From: JAOUJD01 sp963726405 | Lineage (GTDB): Bacteria > Pseudomonadota > Gammaproteobacteria > Burkholderiales > Burkholderiaceae_F | NCBI GenBank assembly: GCA_963726405.1 | Contig: CAVSCF010000013.1 | Coordinates: 1-44,620 of the forward strand | DNA: 44,620 nucleotides | Direction: 5' to 3' | In this document: positions 9,010 through 20,806 of the stretch, in pieces | How positions within the stretch are numbered: position 1 is the stretch's first letter | How the letters are laid out: each line of letters opens with the position of its first letter | Program-made: the position numbers and the translations under genes | The notes under the pieces: generated by a model | Told to the model about the DNA's origin: nothing | What the model saw: the letters and a program-made list of their open reading frames with translations, nothing else | Databases searched by the model: none

Positions 9010-9643
9010 GGCTCCTCCGGTTCTTGTGCGACGCGCCCCGCCCGAGCGGGCACTGTTCAGTCAATGGAAAGTTCGAGCACTTCTTCTTGGCGGGGGTTAC
9101 GGTAGTCTGGGCGAACAACGCGTCACTTGCTGTAGGTCAGGGGAGAGGCGGGCGAGCGGGGGGCGGTCGCCCGGACCTTGCCGTTTTTGAGGGGTCACCG
9201 CGGGGAAAGCCGGGGCCCAGGTCGGTCAGATCCCGCGCTATGCGATTCCTCAGGCGGTCGACCTCAACAACGCGATCGGTCGGCCAGGGGGCGGGTAGCG
9301 CCAAGCGCGCGAGGCGAGCGACGGCAGACCTGCGAGGCGACTGGCGGGCGGGGTGCGGCGGGGTGTGGATCTGCCGACCGGCCGCGGCGATGAATTGGAT
9401 TCGGACTGCTTCTGCAGCAACGCCGGGTCAACGCTCCGCAGTTGGAAAATTCAGAACGGTCGGTCCGGGTTTCGATTGCTGGATTACGGTGGGAAGTCGA
9501 GGTGCGGGCGGATCGTCCGCTTTCGCCCGAAGCTGAAGTTCACAACGATCCATGGCGACGAGACGCTCCCTCTTCGATTGGTACAGTGCAGTACGGGTCT
9601 CATACGATCTTGAAGACTTCACATCTCCGGGACTGGGGAACTG
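9010..9643. other. Long intergenic stretch without a convincing gene
   Basis: About 630 bases separate the divergent ferritin-like gene and the AstE/AspA-type gene. Short open frames exist on both strands, but none has a ribosome site, coherent composition or a recognisable motif. A run with purine-rich blocks (9140-9210) stands out only by composition. Promoters for both flanking genes must lie here; no sigma-70 pair could be placed with confidence. A ribosome site GGGGAA sits directly before the gene at 9644. Confidence 0.4.
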
Positions 9644-10825
9644 ATGATGCTTAAGGAACCAGCGGGTAGCCAGAGGCTCCGCAATTTCATGCAGTCGCTG
9701 CTGATCGCCGCGTTTGCGCTTGCCGGCATCGGCATGGCGCAAGCCCAAAGCGCCGGCCCTGCAACTCCGGCCACGATGAGCACCGTCTACACCGGGGATG
9801 TGATCGATGGCAAGAAAGTGGTGAGCTCTCTGAACACCAGTGACCTGGAACCCGGCAAGAAGCACCTGCTCTACTTCCGGGGCGTGCAGATGTCCACGGG
9901 ACAGTACTGGTACGTTTCGGTGATCGTGGCCAAGGGGGCCATGCCCGGCAAGCGAATCACGCTGACCAGCGGCGTGCACGGTGACGAGATGAGTTCGGTG
10001 CACACCGTGCAGGCCGTCATGGGCCGGTTGGACCCTGCGGGGATGTCGGGCACCGTCCTGGCGGTACTGGACATTGCTCGCCCTGCAATGGAGAGCATGC
10101 AGCGCCGCTGGCCGAGTTCCGGGCGCGGCTTCGAGTTGACCGACATGAACCGCGAATGGCCCGGCAACGAAAACGGCTTCAGTGCCGTCAGCCGCCAGGC
10201 CGGGCTCGTGTTCAACCGGCTCCTCAAGCCCAACACCGACCTGGCCATCGACTTCCACACCGGCACCACCGGCCTCGCCGCCGGCGCCTTCAACATCGGA
10301 GACATGAGCATCCCGGAAGTGAAGACGATGATGATGCTCTACCCCGTTCCGTCGATCTTCGACAATCCGCTCTATCCCGGCGTGCTGCACAACGCCTACA
10401 CGGCGGTCGGCATTCCCTGCTTCACGCCCGAGGTCGGTGCGGCACGGCACCTGGACATGGACATGATTCCGATGTTCGTCGAAGGCACGATGAACGTGCT
10501 GAAGCACTACGGAGTGGTTCCGGGTGCGATCGGACGCACCGCCAAGGACGTCGATGTCTACATCGGGAGGAGCTCGGCCGCTGTGCTGGCCACGCATGGG
10601 GGATTCATCGAGCTACTGGCCAAGCTGGACCACAATGTCACGCAGGGACAGACGCTGGCCATCCAGCGCAATGCCTTCGGCGAAGTGCTGGCCGAGTACA
10701 AGAGCCCGGTGCGTGGCCGGATCGCTGCCCTGCGCACCGATGCCACTACGGAACCGGGCAACGTGCTGATGTTCATAATGACCGACCGTGTGACGGCGTC
10801 CGGCGCTCCCGCTTACTCCGAGTAG
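9644..10825 (+). CDS. Exported succinylglutamate desuccinylase/aspartoacylase-family metallohydrolase
   Basis: The product (393 residues) starts with a Sec signal peptide (hydrophobic core LLIAAFALAGIGMAQAQS, cleavage after about residue 35). It continues as an M14-like AstE/AspA domain: zinc ligands in SGVHGDEMSS (H112, E115) and the third His in AIDFHTGTTG (H205). The substrate-binding DMNREWPG (168-174) and the late Glu in CFTPEVGAARH are also present. A C-terminal beta domain with DHNVTQGQTLA resembles the AstE lid. Unlike cytosolic AstE, this one is exported, so it probably removes acyl or peptide groups in the periplasm; the substrate is unknown. GGGGAACTG precedes the start. No arginine-catabolism genes are nearby. 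Confidence 0.85.
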   Translation: MMLKEPAGSQRLRNFMQSLLIAAFALAGIGMAQAQSAGPATPATMSTVYTGDVIDGKKVVSSLNTSDLEPGKKHLLYFRGVQMSTGQYWYVSVIVAKGAMPGKRITLTSGVHGDEMSSVHTVQAVMGRLDPAGMSGTVLAVLDIARPAMESMQRRWPSSGRGFELTDMNREWPGNENGFSAVSRQAGLVFNRLLKPNTDLAIDFHTGTTGLAAGAFNIGDMSIPEVKTMMMLYPVPSIFDNPLYPGVLHNAYTAVGIPCFTPEVGAARHLDMDMIPMFVEGTMNVLKHYGVVPGAIGRTAKDVDVYIGRSSAAVLATHGGFIELLAKLDHNVTQGQTLAIQRNAFGEVLAEYKSPVRGRIAALRTDATTEPGNVLMFIMTDRVTASGAPAYSE

Positions 10826-10961
10826 TTGGCGGCGCGTCGATCCGCAAGATGCAGCGGACGCGCATGGGGAACTCGCTTGCGAAGCACTACCAGTTCAGAC
10901 TCGGGTGCCCTCCGTGATCGTGCCGTCTTTGGCACGAGCGGTTGCGCCCGCTGTCATGGCG

Positions 10962-11426
10962 CTACTTCCTGGCCGGCAACGAGTACGAGCCGGACCATTG
11001 CATCTTGCCCATCAATCCGGTGCCGGCGGCCTTGCCGCTGATGCCTTCGAAGCGCCCCTTGCCCGCGGTGAAACTGGCGTCGGCCTTTGCGTCCAGCGTC
11101 TTCTCGTCGTAGCTGCTGTTGATCAGCAGCACGATCAGGGAGCCATCCGTGAATCGGTACTCGCTTTCGCACTTCACTACGACCCAGCCTTTGGCGTCTT
11201 TCGGTTCCGTGGTGCAGGTGCTCGATGTGTCCGCCTTGTCACCACCGGTGAACACGGCGGTGCCCTTCGAAGCGGTCTTTCCGCCGCCGAGTTGGGTGAA
11301 TGAGGTGCGTGTGGCCGTCCATGCGAGGTCGGCCGCGGCGGCCAGTGAAGGAATACCGAGAAGCGCGGTGGCTGTCAGGCAGGCGAGTCCGACGGCGGCG
11401 GACTTGAGGCGAATCGTGAATGGCAT
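10962..11426 (-). CDS. Small exported protein, probable beta-barrel fold
   Basis: The 154-residue product has a clear signal peptide (LKSAAVGLACLTATALLGIP, ending SLAAAADL). A mature part follows, rich in Gly, Thr and alternating polar/hydrophobic residues (TSFTQLGGGKTASKGTAVFT, DGSLIVLLINSSY). The motif GKGRFEGISGKAAGTG near the end recurs in small periplasmic beta-barrel proteins of unknown role. Two Cys (TSSTCTTE and VVKCESEY) could form a disulphide. The start is supported by AAGGAG eight bases upstream of ATG 11426. It stands alone between two plus-strand genes. Function cannot be assigned; a ligand-binding or stress role would be a guess. Confidence 0.7.
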   Translation of the reverse strand: MPFTIRLKSAAVGLACLTATALLGIPSLAAAADLAWTATRTSFTQLGGGKTASKGTAVFTGGDKADTSSTCTTEPKDAKGWVVVKCESEYRFTDGSLIVLLINSSYDEKTLDAKADASFTAGKGRFEGISGKAAGTGLMGKMQWSGSYSLPARK

Positions 11427-11644
11427 CAGTCAACTCTCCTTGATCGTCGGGAACGAGCGGGCAGTCCAGCCCGGCCTGACGGTGTGGCTTGTTCCAAGCT
11501 AGGTGGTCGTCGATTCCATCGCTTGACTCGCCTCAACGCTTGTTCGAGGCGGCGGTTCAGTTTCCAGCATCCCGCGAACAGGGTCCGCACCACTCCACGG
11601 CGGCTCCCTACACTCGCCCGAGGTCAGCACAGGGGAGGCAGTCG

Positions 11645-14059
<2,415 letters not shown>

Positions 14060-14170
14060 CCAGCGTCGATCCGTGACAGGCATCAAGGTGGGCGCGCGCG
14101 GTCCGGCACCTCGAACGGCGCCGACGCGGGAGAATCGGCACGGAATGACCGTCGGAGCGGGCGCGACGAC

Positions 14171-16565
14171 ATGAGGCAGATGCTGGGGCGGGGGCGTCAT
14201 GCAGCGATCGCGGTCGCATTGGCAGGTGCGGTTGCCATTGGCAAGTGCGGCGCACTCGGACCGGCCTTCGCGCAGGCCACTCCGGCCTGCCCGGCTTGCC
14301 CGGCGATGCCGGCAAGGCCGGCGGGGCTGCGACGGCCGCCGCGACAGCGTCGAGAACTACTCCATCGACGACGTCCGCGCGGCACTGGGCGCCGCGAAGA
14401 AGAAGCTCGAAGCCATCGAGGCGGCGGGCGAGGCTCCGAGCGACGCTCCCCCGGGAACGTCGACCGCGGAGATCCTCCAGCGGCTCACGCTGGCGCGCAC
14501 GCTCGCCAGCACCTACGAGAAGCAGCTCAACTCGCTCGAGAAGGCCGAGGCAGCGCGCCGCCGGCTGGACGAGCAGAAGCGCGCCAGCGAGGCGTGGCAC
14601 GGCTTCGAGCAGCCGCCCCCGTACTCGATACTCGTCGTCGATGAACTTCGCGGCGACCTGGAGGCCGCACGCAACGCGCTCGCCAACGCCAAGGCGACCG
14701 CCCTCATGTTCGATCGGCTCGAGGCGGACTACGCGTCGCGGCTGAAGGCTGCGCAGGGCGCCGCCCGCCTGGCGGCGGAGGCCGCCGACCGCGCGCGCGG
14801 CACGCCGGCGCTCCAGCGGCGCGAGTGGGAGCACGGCATGGCGGCGCTGCGCGCGTCGGTCGACAGCGCGGTCCAGGGACTGCTGCAGATCGGAAGGCGC
14901 GGCGCCCAGACGGAGGTCGATGCCGCGAATGCCACGGCCGAACTGGCGGTGCGCAAGCTGGACGCGGTCGGCACCAGCGTGGCCCTGCCGCGCGCCGACC
15001 TCGACAGGATGCTCGCGGAGATCGAGTCCCGGCGCAAAGCCGCGGAGAAGGATCTCGAGCGCGCGACGAAGGGGTCGGCGGCCGCCGTGGAAGCCGTGTC
15101 GCGAGTGGATCAGCGGCTCACCGCTGCCCGCGCCGCCGGCACGGCGGCCGACGCGACGGGTGTCGCGGAACTGGAGCGCGATCTCGCGGCCACCCGGGAG
15201 GCGGCCTCCACCGCCTCGCAGCGGGTGTTCCTCCTGCGCGAGTACCTGCTGCAACTCGACAGCGAGAAGGCCGCCTGGGAAGCGCGGGCGATGGCCCTCG
15301 AACTGACCGATCGCGTGCGCGCGCGGGCGGCGTACGACCGCCTCGCCGAGTCGATGGCCGGTCTTCGCGCCACCCGTCAGTACCTGGAACAGCAGCTCGC
15401 GACCACGGAGAGCCGGCTGCGCGACGAGGAAGCCCGGCAGCGCGCGGCGACCCATGTCGAGACGCCGGCTTCCCGCCTGCTCCTCGATACGCTACGGCAG
15501 CGACAGCAGGACCTGCGCCAGGCGCTCGACAACGCCTTGCCGCTGGAACGCCTGGTGGCCAACTTCCGGGCCGACCTGGAGGACCGGCGCGGCGCGTCGC
15601 TCAGCGCCCGCTTGAAGGATCAATCGGCGGCCGTCGGCCTGGCCGCGCGCGAGCTGTGGAACTTCGAACTGTTCGCCATCGACGATTCGTTCGAGACCGC
15701 CGAAGGCCGCAAGCTCGCGGTGTCGCGCAGCGTCACCGTCGGCAAGACGTTCGGCGCGGCGCTCATCGTGCTCGTCGGCTACTGGCTCAGCCGCTTCATC
15801 GTCCGCCGCATCGAGCGCAAGGCCGTGGCCTCCGGCCGCGCGACGCCGCAGGGCGCCGCGCTGGTGCGCAAGTGGATCCTTTTCCTCGTGGCGGCCATCC
15901 TCGGCCTCGTGGCGCTTGTCAGCGCGAGCATTCCGCTGACGGCCTTCGCCTTCCTCGGCGGCGCGCTGGCGATCGCCGCGGGCTTCGGCCTGCAGACGCT
16001 GCTCAAGAATCTCGTGTCGGGCGTGATGCTGCTGATCGAGCGGCCGCTGCGGCTGGGCGATCTGGTCGAGGTCGATGGCATCCGCGGGCGGATTACCGAG
16101 ATCGGCATCCGCGCCTCGACGATCCGCAGCGCCGACGGGATCGAGTCGATGATCCCGAACAGCCGCTTCCTCGAAGGCAACATGACGAACTGGACGTACT
16201 CCAGCGCGCAGGCACGGCAGACCATCGCCATCGGAGTGGCCTACGGGTCACCGCTGCGCAAGGTGGCCGAACTGCTCGGTGACGTGATGCAGCGGCACGG
16301 ACTGGTGCTGAAGGACCCCGCGCCGCAGGTCTACCTCGAGGAGTACGGTGACAATGCCATCGCTTTCTCGATGACGTACTGGGTCGAGATGAACGAGACG
16401 GATGACACGCGCCGCGTCAAGAGCGACCTGCTGCTGATGATCGATCGCGTGTTTGCCGATGCGGGCATCGCGATCCCGTTTCCGCAACGTGACGTTCATC
16501 TTTCGACGACGGAGCCGGTGCCGGTCGAGATCGTCGGCTCCGGTTCGATCCGTCCGGCGGCCTGA
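14171..16565 (+). CDS. MscS-family mechanosensitive channel with long coiled-coil periplasmic part (frameshift near the start)
   Basis: The body encodes a long helical, coiled-coil-prone extracytoplasmic region (roughly 400 residues of Ala/Glu/Arg/Leu heptads), a pair of transmembrane helices, and the MscS core. In the core the pore helix GGALAIAAGFGLQTLLKN is followed by LIERPLRLGDLVEVDGIRG and PNSRFLEGNMTNWTY. The layout resembles MscK/YbdG-type large channels that open on membrane tension. A matching signal peptide begins at ATG 14171 (HAAIAVALAGAVAIGKCGAL, then FAQA) but in a different frame. The shift to the body frame lies between about 14282 and 14347; total length is one base over a multiple of three. 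The only in-frame alternative, ATG 14199, gives an Arg-rich start without a signal, so a consensus indel or a recent mutation is likely. Confidence 0.85.
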
Positions 16566-16583
16566 CCGAGCGGCCGCCCCGCG

Positions 16584-16883
16584 TCACTTCCTGTTCTCCG
16601 ATGGCTCGCCGGTGGTCTGCGCGGCGCCGCCCGTGCTCGGCATGTCGGCTCCCGGCTTGCCGCCCGATGCCGTTGTCCCCGAGGCACCGCCGACCATTCC
16701 GGTTTCGCTGCCCTTCATGGCATCGACCTCCTCGGCCTTCTGCGGAATGGTCGACCCCGGCGTGCTCGGCGTCGGTGCCGTCGTGTCCGGAAGCGGAGGT
16801 GGCGGCAATCGGAGTGCCCGGGACGCCATGGCTTCAACAGTCGCGAGCCCCGCAAGGGCACGCGACGTACCCATGAGCGCCAC
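16584..16883 (-). CDS. Possible small low-complexity protein
   Basis: This 99-residue frame runs convergent to the MscS-type gene, 18 bases beyond its stop. The product is rich in Pro, Ser, Thr and Gly (LPPPPLPDTTAPTPSTPGST, ASGTTASGGKPGADMPSTGG) with one charged segment (PQKAEEVDAMKGSETG). Codon third positions are strongly G/C in the C-terminal part, in line with neighbours. The start is unclear: a later Met (MASRALRLPP) could serve. No motif, signal peptide or membrane helix is visible. It could be a disordered protein or chance; no function is proposed. Confidence 0.4.
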   Translation of the reverse strand: MALMGTSRALAGLATVEAMASRALRLPPPPLPDTTAPTPSTPGSTIPQKAEEVDAMKGSETGMVGGASGTTASGGKPGADMPSTGGAAQTTGEPSENRK

Positions 16884-17005
16884 GGTGCGGCCACGATGGC
16901 CGATTCGACCGCTTGGGCACGTCGCGCGCCCGGAATGCCGGACGGCGTACCGTGGCGGTTCGGCGCGGTGGCGCCGACAGGTTCAACTTCGACAGGAGCG
17001 CAAGG

Positions 17006-17431
17006 ATGAAACGGACTGCATCGGCCGTGTGGAACGGCGACCTCAAGGGCGGCAAGGGCACGGTCTCCAGCCAGAGCGGGGTGCTCGACAAGACCCAGTA
17101 TTCGTTCGGAACGCGGTTCGAGAACGGGATCGGCACCAACCCGGAAGAACTGATCGCGGCCGCGCATGCCGGCTGTTTCACGATGGCGTTCTCGGGCCAG
17201 CTCGGCACGGCCAACCTGACTCCGACGCAGCTCGAGACGAACGCCACGCTGACGTTCGAGAAGACGGACGCGGGCTGGACCGTCACCGCAATTCACCTCG
17301 CCGTGGCGGGGACGGTGCCGGGCGCGGACGACGCGACCTTCCAGCGGCTCGCGGCCAACGCCAAGAAGGACTGCCCGATCTCGCGGCTGCTGAACACCAC
17401 CATCACGCTGGAAGCGAAGCTGCAGGGCTGA
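17006..17431 (+). CDS. osmC: OsmC-family organic hydroperoxide reductase
   Basis: This 141-residue thiol peroxidase reduces organic hydroperoxides in the cytoplasm, using lipoyl or other thiol donors. Both redox cysteines are visible: Cys57 in AAAHAGCFTMA and Cys123 in KKDCPISRLLN. The catalytic Arg is likely the one in SFGTRFENG, and TNPEELIAAAHAGC is the OsmC signature. Opening residues MKRTASAVWNGDLKGGKGT favour OsmC proper over Ohr. ATG 17006 is chosen because AGGAG lies 8-12 bases upstream; the longer frame from 16913 is Arg-rich and unlike the family. It stands alone; a regulator of the OhrR type is not seen nearby. Confidence 0.92.
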   Translation: MKRTASAVWNGDLKGGKGTVSSQSGVLDKTQYSFGTRFENGIGTNPEELIAAAHAGCFTMAFSGQLGTANLTPTQLETNATLTFEKTDAGWTVTAIHLAVAGTVPGADDATFQRLAANAKKDCPISRLLNTTITLEAKLQG

Positions 17432-17467
17432 GGAGGGCGTGCGGCCGGCCACGGCAGGCCGACGGCA

Positions 17468-17656
17468 GCCCCCGAGAATGACATCCCGCTGCTCGTACCA
17501 GCGCAGCGCGCCGACGAACTCGTCGAGCGTCATGTCGGGCCACAGGGTGTCGATCACGCGCAGGTCGGCGTAGGCGCACTAGACGGGAACGAACCCGGAC
17601 AGGCGCCTGCGCCCGCCCCAGCGCACCACCAGGTCGATTCGCGATGCACCCGGCGC
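17468..17656 (-). pseudogene. Remnant of a cis-prenyltransferase (undecaprenyl diphosphate synthase family)
   Basis: The minus strand reads RIDLVVRWGGRRRLSGFVPV, stop, then CAYADLRVIDTLWPDMTLDE and FVGALRWYEQRDVILGG. This is the C-terminal end of an UppS/cis-prenyltransferase, whose usual pattern is DLVIRxGGxxRLSGFLPxQ, LWPDF and a final GG. The stop is a TAG (17579-17581) where the family has a Gln codon, so a single CAG-to-TAG change explains it. The N-terminal three quarters, including the catalytic Asp, are absent: the MacB-like permease stop lies directly upstream. The family end GG is followed by unrelated in-frame codons. This is a relic, not a working enzyme; the essential uppS must be elsewhere. 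Confidence 0.7.
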
Positions 17657-17669
17657 GGCGAGCGCCCGG

Positions 17670-18872
17670 CTACTCGGCGCGCAGCGATTCGACCGGATCG
17701 AGCAGCGAGGCCCGACGCGCGGGCATCACGCCGGCGACGAGTCCGATGAGCGACGCCAGCACGATGGCCAGCACCGCGTAGAGCGCGGGTGTGTGCACGG
17801 GCAGCGCCGGCACGATGAGGTGGATCAGTTGCGCCAGTCCGACGCCGAGAACGAGCCCGGCGACGCCGCCGAGCGCGGCCATCACGACCGCTTCGCCGAG
17901 GAAGAGTCCGAGGATGGTGCCCCGGCGCGCGCCGAGCGCGAGCATCAGCCCCACTTCCCCGGTGCGTTCGGCCACCGCGATGGTCATGATGGTCACGATG
18001 CCCACGCCGCCCACGAGCAGCGAAATGCTGCCGAGCGCGCCTACCGCCATCGTCAGGATGTCGAGGATGTTGCCGAGCGTGCGCAGCATGTCTTCCTGCG
18101 TCGTGATCGTGAAGTCCTCGCGGCCGTGGCGCGCGGTCAGCACCGCGCGCGCGGCGTCGGCGACCTTGCCCGCCTGCGCGCCCTCGGCGTACGAGATGTG
18201 GATCTCCGTGAGGCCCTCCTTGTTGAAGAGTTCCATCGCGCGCGCCGTGGGGATGAAGGCGGTGTCGTCGAGGTCGATGCCGAGGAACTGGCCCTTCGGC
18301 GCCAGCACGCCGACCACGCGGAACTGCAGGCCGCCGGTGCGCAGCCGGGCGCCGAGCGCGTTGGCCGAGCCGAACAGTTCGTTCTTCAGGGTGCTCCCGA
18401 GCACCACGAAGGCGCGGGCGCCTTCCCATTCGTCCGGTGGCAGGAACTGTCCGGCGGCGACCTTCATGTTGAAGACCAGCAGCGCGTCGTCGTTCACGCC
18501 GTACACGGTCGTGCGGCGCGTGCGGCCGTTGCCCTCGATCTCCGCGTTGCCGTAGACGATCGGCCCGATGGCGGTGACGTTCGGCAGCTTGCGCAGCGCG
18601 CGGGCGTCGTCGAACGTCAAGGGCCGCACGGCGGTCGGCAGTCCCGAGGGCGGCGCGCCGCCGGTCTTCACTCGTCCCGGCGAGACGCCGATGACATTGG
18701 TGCCGAATTGCGAGAACTCGGCCAGGACGAAGCGGTGGATGCCTTCGCCGATCGAGGTCAGCAGGATGACGGCGGCGATGCCGACGGCGATGCCGAGCAG
18801 CGTCAGCCCGCTGCGCATGCGATGCGCGGTGATCGCGCGCATCGCGAGGAAGACGCCGTCGCGCAGGATCAT
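17670..18872 (-). CDS. MacB-like ABC transporter permease (second of two)
   Basis: The 400-residue FtsX/MacB-type permease has an N-terminal transmembrane helix (SGLTLLGIAVGIAAVILLTS) and a large periplasmic MacB_PCD domain (about residues 45-270, with GTNVIGVSPGR and the usual RxxVYGVNDD). Three C-terminal helices follow (SISLLVGGVGIVTIMTIAVA, the GEVGLMLALGARRG coupling segment, then two more). It ends RRASLLDPVESLRAE, a typical MacB end. Such permeases do not move substrate across the inner membrane; they use ATP to drive export from the periplasm. Its ATG overlaps the previous permease stop by 4 bases, so the pair is translationally coupled and may form a heterodimer with the shared ATPase. 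Confidence 0.9.
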   Translation of the reverse strand: MILRDGVFLAMRAITAHRMRSGLTLLGIAVGIAAVILLTSIGEGIHRFVLAEFSQFGTNVIGVSPGRVKTGGAPPSGLPTAVRPLTFDDARALRKLPNVTAIGPIVYGNAEIEGNGRTRRTTVYGVNDDALLVFNMKVAAGQFLPPDEWEGARAFVVLGSTLKNELFGSANALGARLRTGGLQFRVVGVLAPKGQFLGIDLDDTAFIPTARAMELFNKEGLTEIHISYAEGAQAGKVADAARAVLTARHGREDFTITTQEDMLRTLGNILDILTMAVGALGSISLLVGGVGIVTIMTIAVAERTGEVGLMLALGARRGTILGLFLGEAVVMAALGGVAGLVLGVGLAQLIHLIVPALPVHTPALYAVLAIVLASLIGLVAGVMPARRASLLDPVESLRAE

Positions 18873-20077
18873 CGCTTCGCCAGCGCGGTGACAGGGTCGA
18901 GCGCCGCGGCGCGCTTCGCGGGCAGCGCTCCGAACAGCAGCCCGGTGACGAGCGCGGTGCCGAGCGCGGCGATCACGGCCCACTGCGGCGGGTAGGCGGG
19001 CAGGGTCGGATACAGCGTGCGGATCACCCAGGCGCCGAACTGGCCGAGCGCGTAGCCGATGAGGGCGCCCGCGGAGGACAGCATCGCCGCCTCCGCGAGA
19101 AAGGCGTTACGCACGGCCGCCTCGGTCGCTCCCAGCGCCTTCAGCAGGCCGATCTCGGAGGTGCGCTGCGACACCGACACCAGCATCACGTTCATCACGA
19201 GGATGCCGGCGACCGCCAGGCTGATCGCCGCGATGCCGGCCACGCCGAGCGTCAGCGTTCCGAGCAGGCGGTCGAAGGTCGCCAGCACGGCGTCCTGGGT
19301 GATCGTGGTGACGTCCTCCTCGCCGCCATGGCGCGCCTTGATCACTTCGCGCACCTGTTCCTTCGCGATCGGGATCGCGTCACGGTTGCGTGCCTCGACG
19401 AGGATGCGGAACAGGCTGTTCGTGTTGTACATCTGCAGGGCGGTGGCCACCGGGACGAACGCCAGCTCGTCCGTGTTCATCCCGAGCCCCATGCCGCTGG
19501 TGCCGAGCACGCCGATCACGCGGAAGCGCCGGTCGCCGATCCGCACGAACTGGCCGAGCGCCGGCGTGCCGCCGAAGAGGTCCGCGCGCACCTTGGACCC
19601 CACGACGATCACCGGCGAGCCGCGCGCCCAGTCTTCCTCCGGGAGGAAGCGACCCTGCGCCATGGTGAAGTTGCGCAAGGGGTAGTAATCGGCGACGGTG
19701 CCGACCACGATCGTCTCCCGCAGGCGTCCCGCAGCGCTGATTTCCGAGGTGCCCACGACGATCGGCGCCACGCGTCGCACCGCCGAGGCGCGTCGCACGG
19801 CCAGCGCATCCTCCACCGTCAGGTCGCGCGGCGTTCCGGTGATGACGTTCTGCGGCGAGAAGCCACCCGTCTGCGTGCGGCCGGGGAGCACGATGACCAG
19901 GTTCGTGCCGAGCGACGAGAACTCATTGATCACATAGCGACGGGCGCCGTCGCCGAGCGACGTCAGCATCACCACGGCGGCCACGCCGATCGACATCGCC
20001 AGCATCAGCAGCACCGTGCGCAGGCGGTTGCCGGAGGCGGCGCCGAGGGCGAATCGGGCGGTGTCGACCGGTGTCAC
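18869..20077 (-). CDS. MacB-like ABC transporter permease (first of two)
   Basis: The 402-residue product has the same plan as its downstream partner: helix near residues 20-40 (RTVLLMLAMSIGVAAVVMLT), periplasmic MacB_PCD domain with GTNLVIVLPGRTQTGG, and three C-terminal helices after the coupling segment SEIGLLKALGATEAAVRNAF. It ends AAALDPVTALAKR. It overlaps the ATPase stop by 4 bases upstream and the second permease start by 4 bases downstream. The two permeases share motifs but clearly differ, so they look like diverged duplicates acting as a heterodimer rather than a fused MacB. Substrate is unknown. Confidence 0.9.
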   Translation of the reverse strand: MTPVDTARFALGAASGNRLRTVLLMLAMSIGVAAVVMLTSLGDGARRYVINEFSSLGTNLVIVLPGRTQTGGFSPQNVITGTPRDLTVEDALAVRRASAVRRVAPIVVGTSEISAAGRLRETIVVGTVADYYPLRNFTMAQGRFLPEEDWARGSPVIVVGSKVRADLFGGTPALGQFVRIGDRRFRVIGVLGTSGMGLGMNTDELAFVPVATALQMYNTNSLFRILVEARNRDAIPIAKEQVREVIKARHGGEEDVTTITQDAVLATFDRLLGTLTLGVAGIAAISLAVAGILVMNVMLVSVSQRTSEIGLLKALGATEAAVRNAFLAEAAMLSSAGALIGYALGQFGAWVIRTLYPTLPAYPPQWAVIAALGTALVTGLLFGALPAKRAAALDPVTALAKR

Positions 20078-20784
20078 GGCGCGGCCGGCCCGGTCCGCGT
20101 ATCGGCGCGGACCATGCCGTCCTCCATGTCGATGCGGCGGCGCGCGCGCTTGCCGAGGGCGGCGTCGTGCGTGACGACGATCAGCGTGACGCCGCGCGCG
20201 TTCAGCCCTTCGAGCAGGCGCACCACTTCGTCGCCGGTGGCGCGGTCGAGGTTGCCGGTGGGCTCGTCGGCGAGGATCAGCGCCGGCTGCATGATCGTGG
20301 CGCGCGCGATCGCCACCCGCTGGCGCTGTCCGCCGGAAAGCTGGTCGGGGCGGTGATCGGCGCGGTCCTTCAGCCCGTAGTCGTCAAGTGCCTGCTCGAC
20401 CCTCTTTGCGCGCTCGGCCGGTGGAATGCCGGCCAGCATCATCGGCAGCGCGATGTTCTCCGCGGCGGTCAGGCGCGGCACGAGGTGAAAGCTCTGGAAC
20501 ACGAAGCCGATGCGGGTGCTGCGCACGTGCGCCTGTTCGACGCTGGAGAGGGTCGTGACGTCACGGCCCTCGAGGTGATACGTGCCGGAGGTGGGACGGT
20601 CGAGCAGTCCGATCAGGTTGAGCAGCGTTGACTTGCCGGAGCCCGACGGTCCCATCACCGCGACGTATTCGCCGGCGTCGATCCGGAGGTCGAGCTCGTG
20701 CAGCGCGTGCACCTCGCTGTCGCCGAGAACGAACACGCGCTCGATGCCGGCAAGCTGGATCAGCGCGGTCGGTGCGGAAGTCAT
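20074..20784 (-). CDS. MacB/LolD-type ABC transporter ATP-binding protein
   Basis: The 236-residue ATPase carries Walker A GPSGSGKS, Q-loop FVFQSFHLVPRLTAAEN, signature LSGGQRQRVAIARA, Walker B LILADEPTGNLD and H-loop VVTHD. The order and the DEPTGNLD form place it in the LolD/MacB group, which powers mechanotransmission in export from the periplasm. ATG 20784 (MTSAPTALIQLAGIERVF) is chosen; the frame is open to 20844 but that part overlaps the adaptor gene and is unlike the family. It begins 22 bases after the adaptor stop and its own stop overlaps the permease start by 4 bases, so the operon order is adaptor, ATPase, permease, permease. Confidence 0.92.
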   Translation of the reverse strand: MTSAPTALIQLAGIERVFVLGDSEVHALHELDLRIDAGEYVAVMGPSGSGKSTLLNLIGLLDRPTSGTYHLEGRDVTTLSSVEQAHVRSTRIGFVFQSFHLVPRLTAAENIALPMMLAGIPPAERAKRVEQALDDYGLKDRADHRPDQLSGGQRQRVAIARATIMQPALILADEPTGNLDRATGDEVVRLLEGLNARGVTLIVVTHDAALGKRARRRIDMEDGMVRADTRTGPAAP

Positions 20785-20806
20785 CGGCGGGCCGTCGCGG
20801 CGACCG

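Noticed and set aside
9200..9300. Short frame with a protein-like run near 9215-9290
   Set aside because: Bounded by stops within about 110 bases, no start or ribosome site, and no recognisable family.
14282..14350. Collagen-like Gly-Leu-Pro repeats at the start of the MscS-type gene
   Set aside because: Seen only in one of three frames across a presumed indel; too short and explained by repetitive GC-rich sequence.
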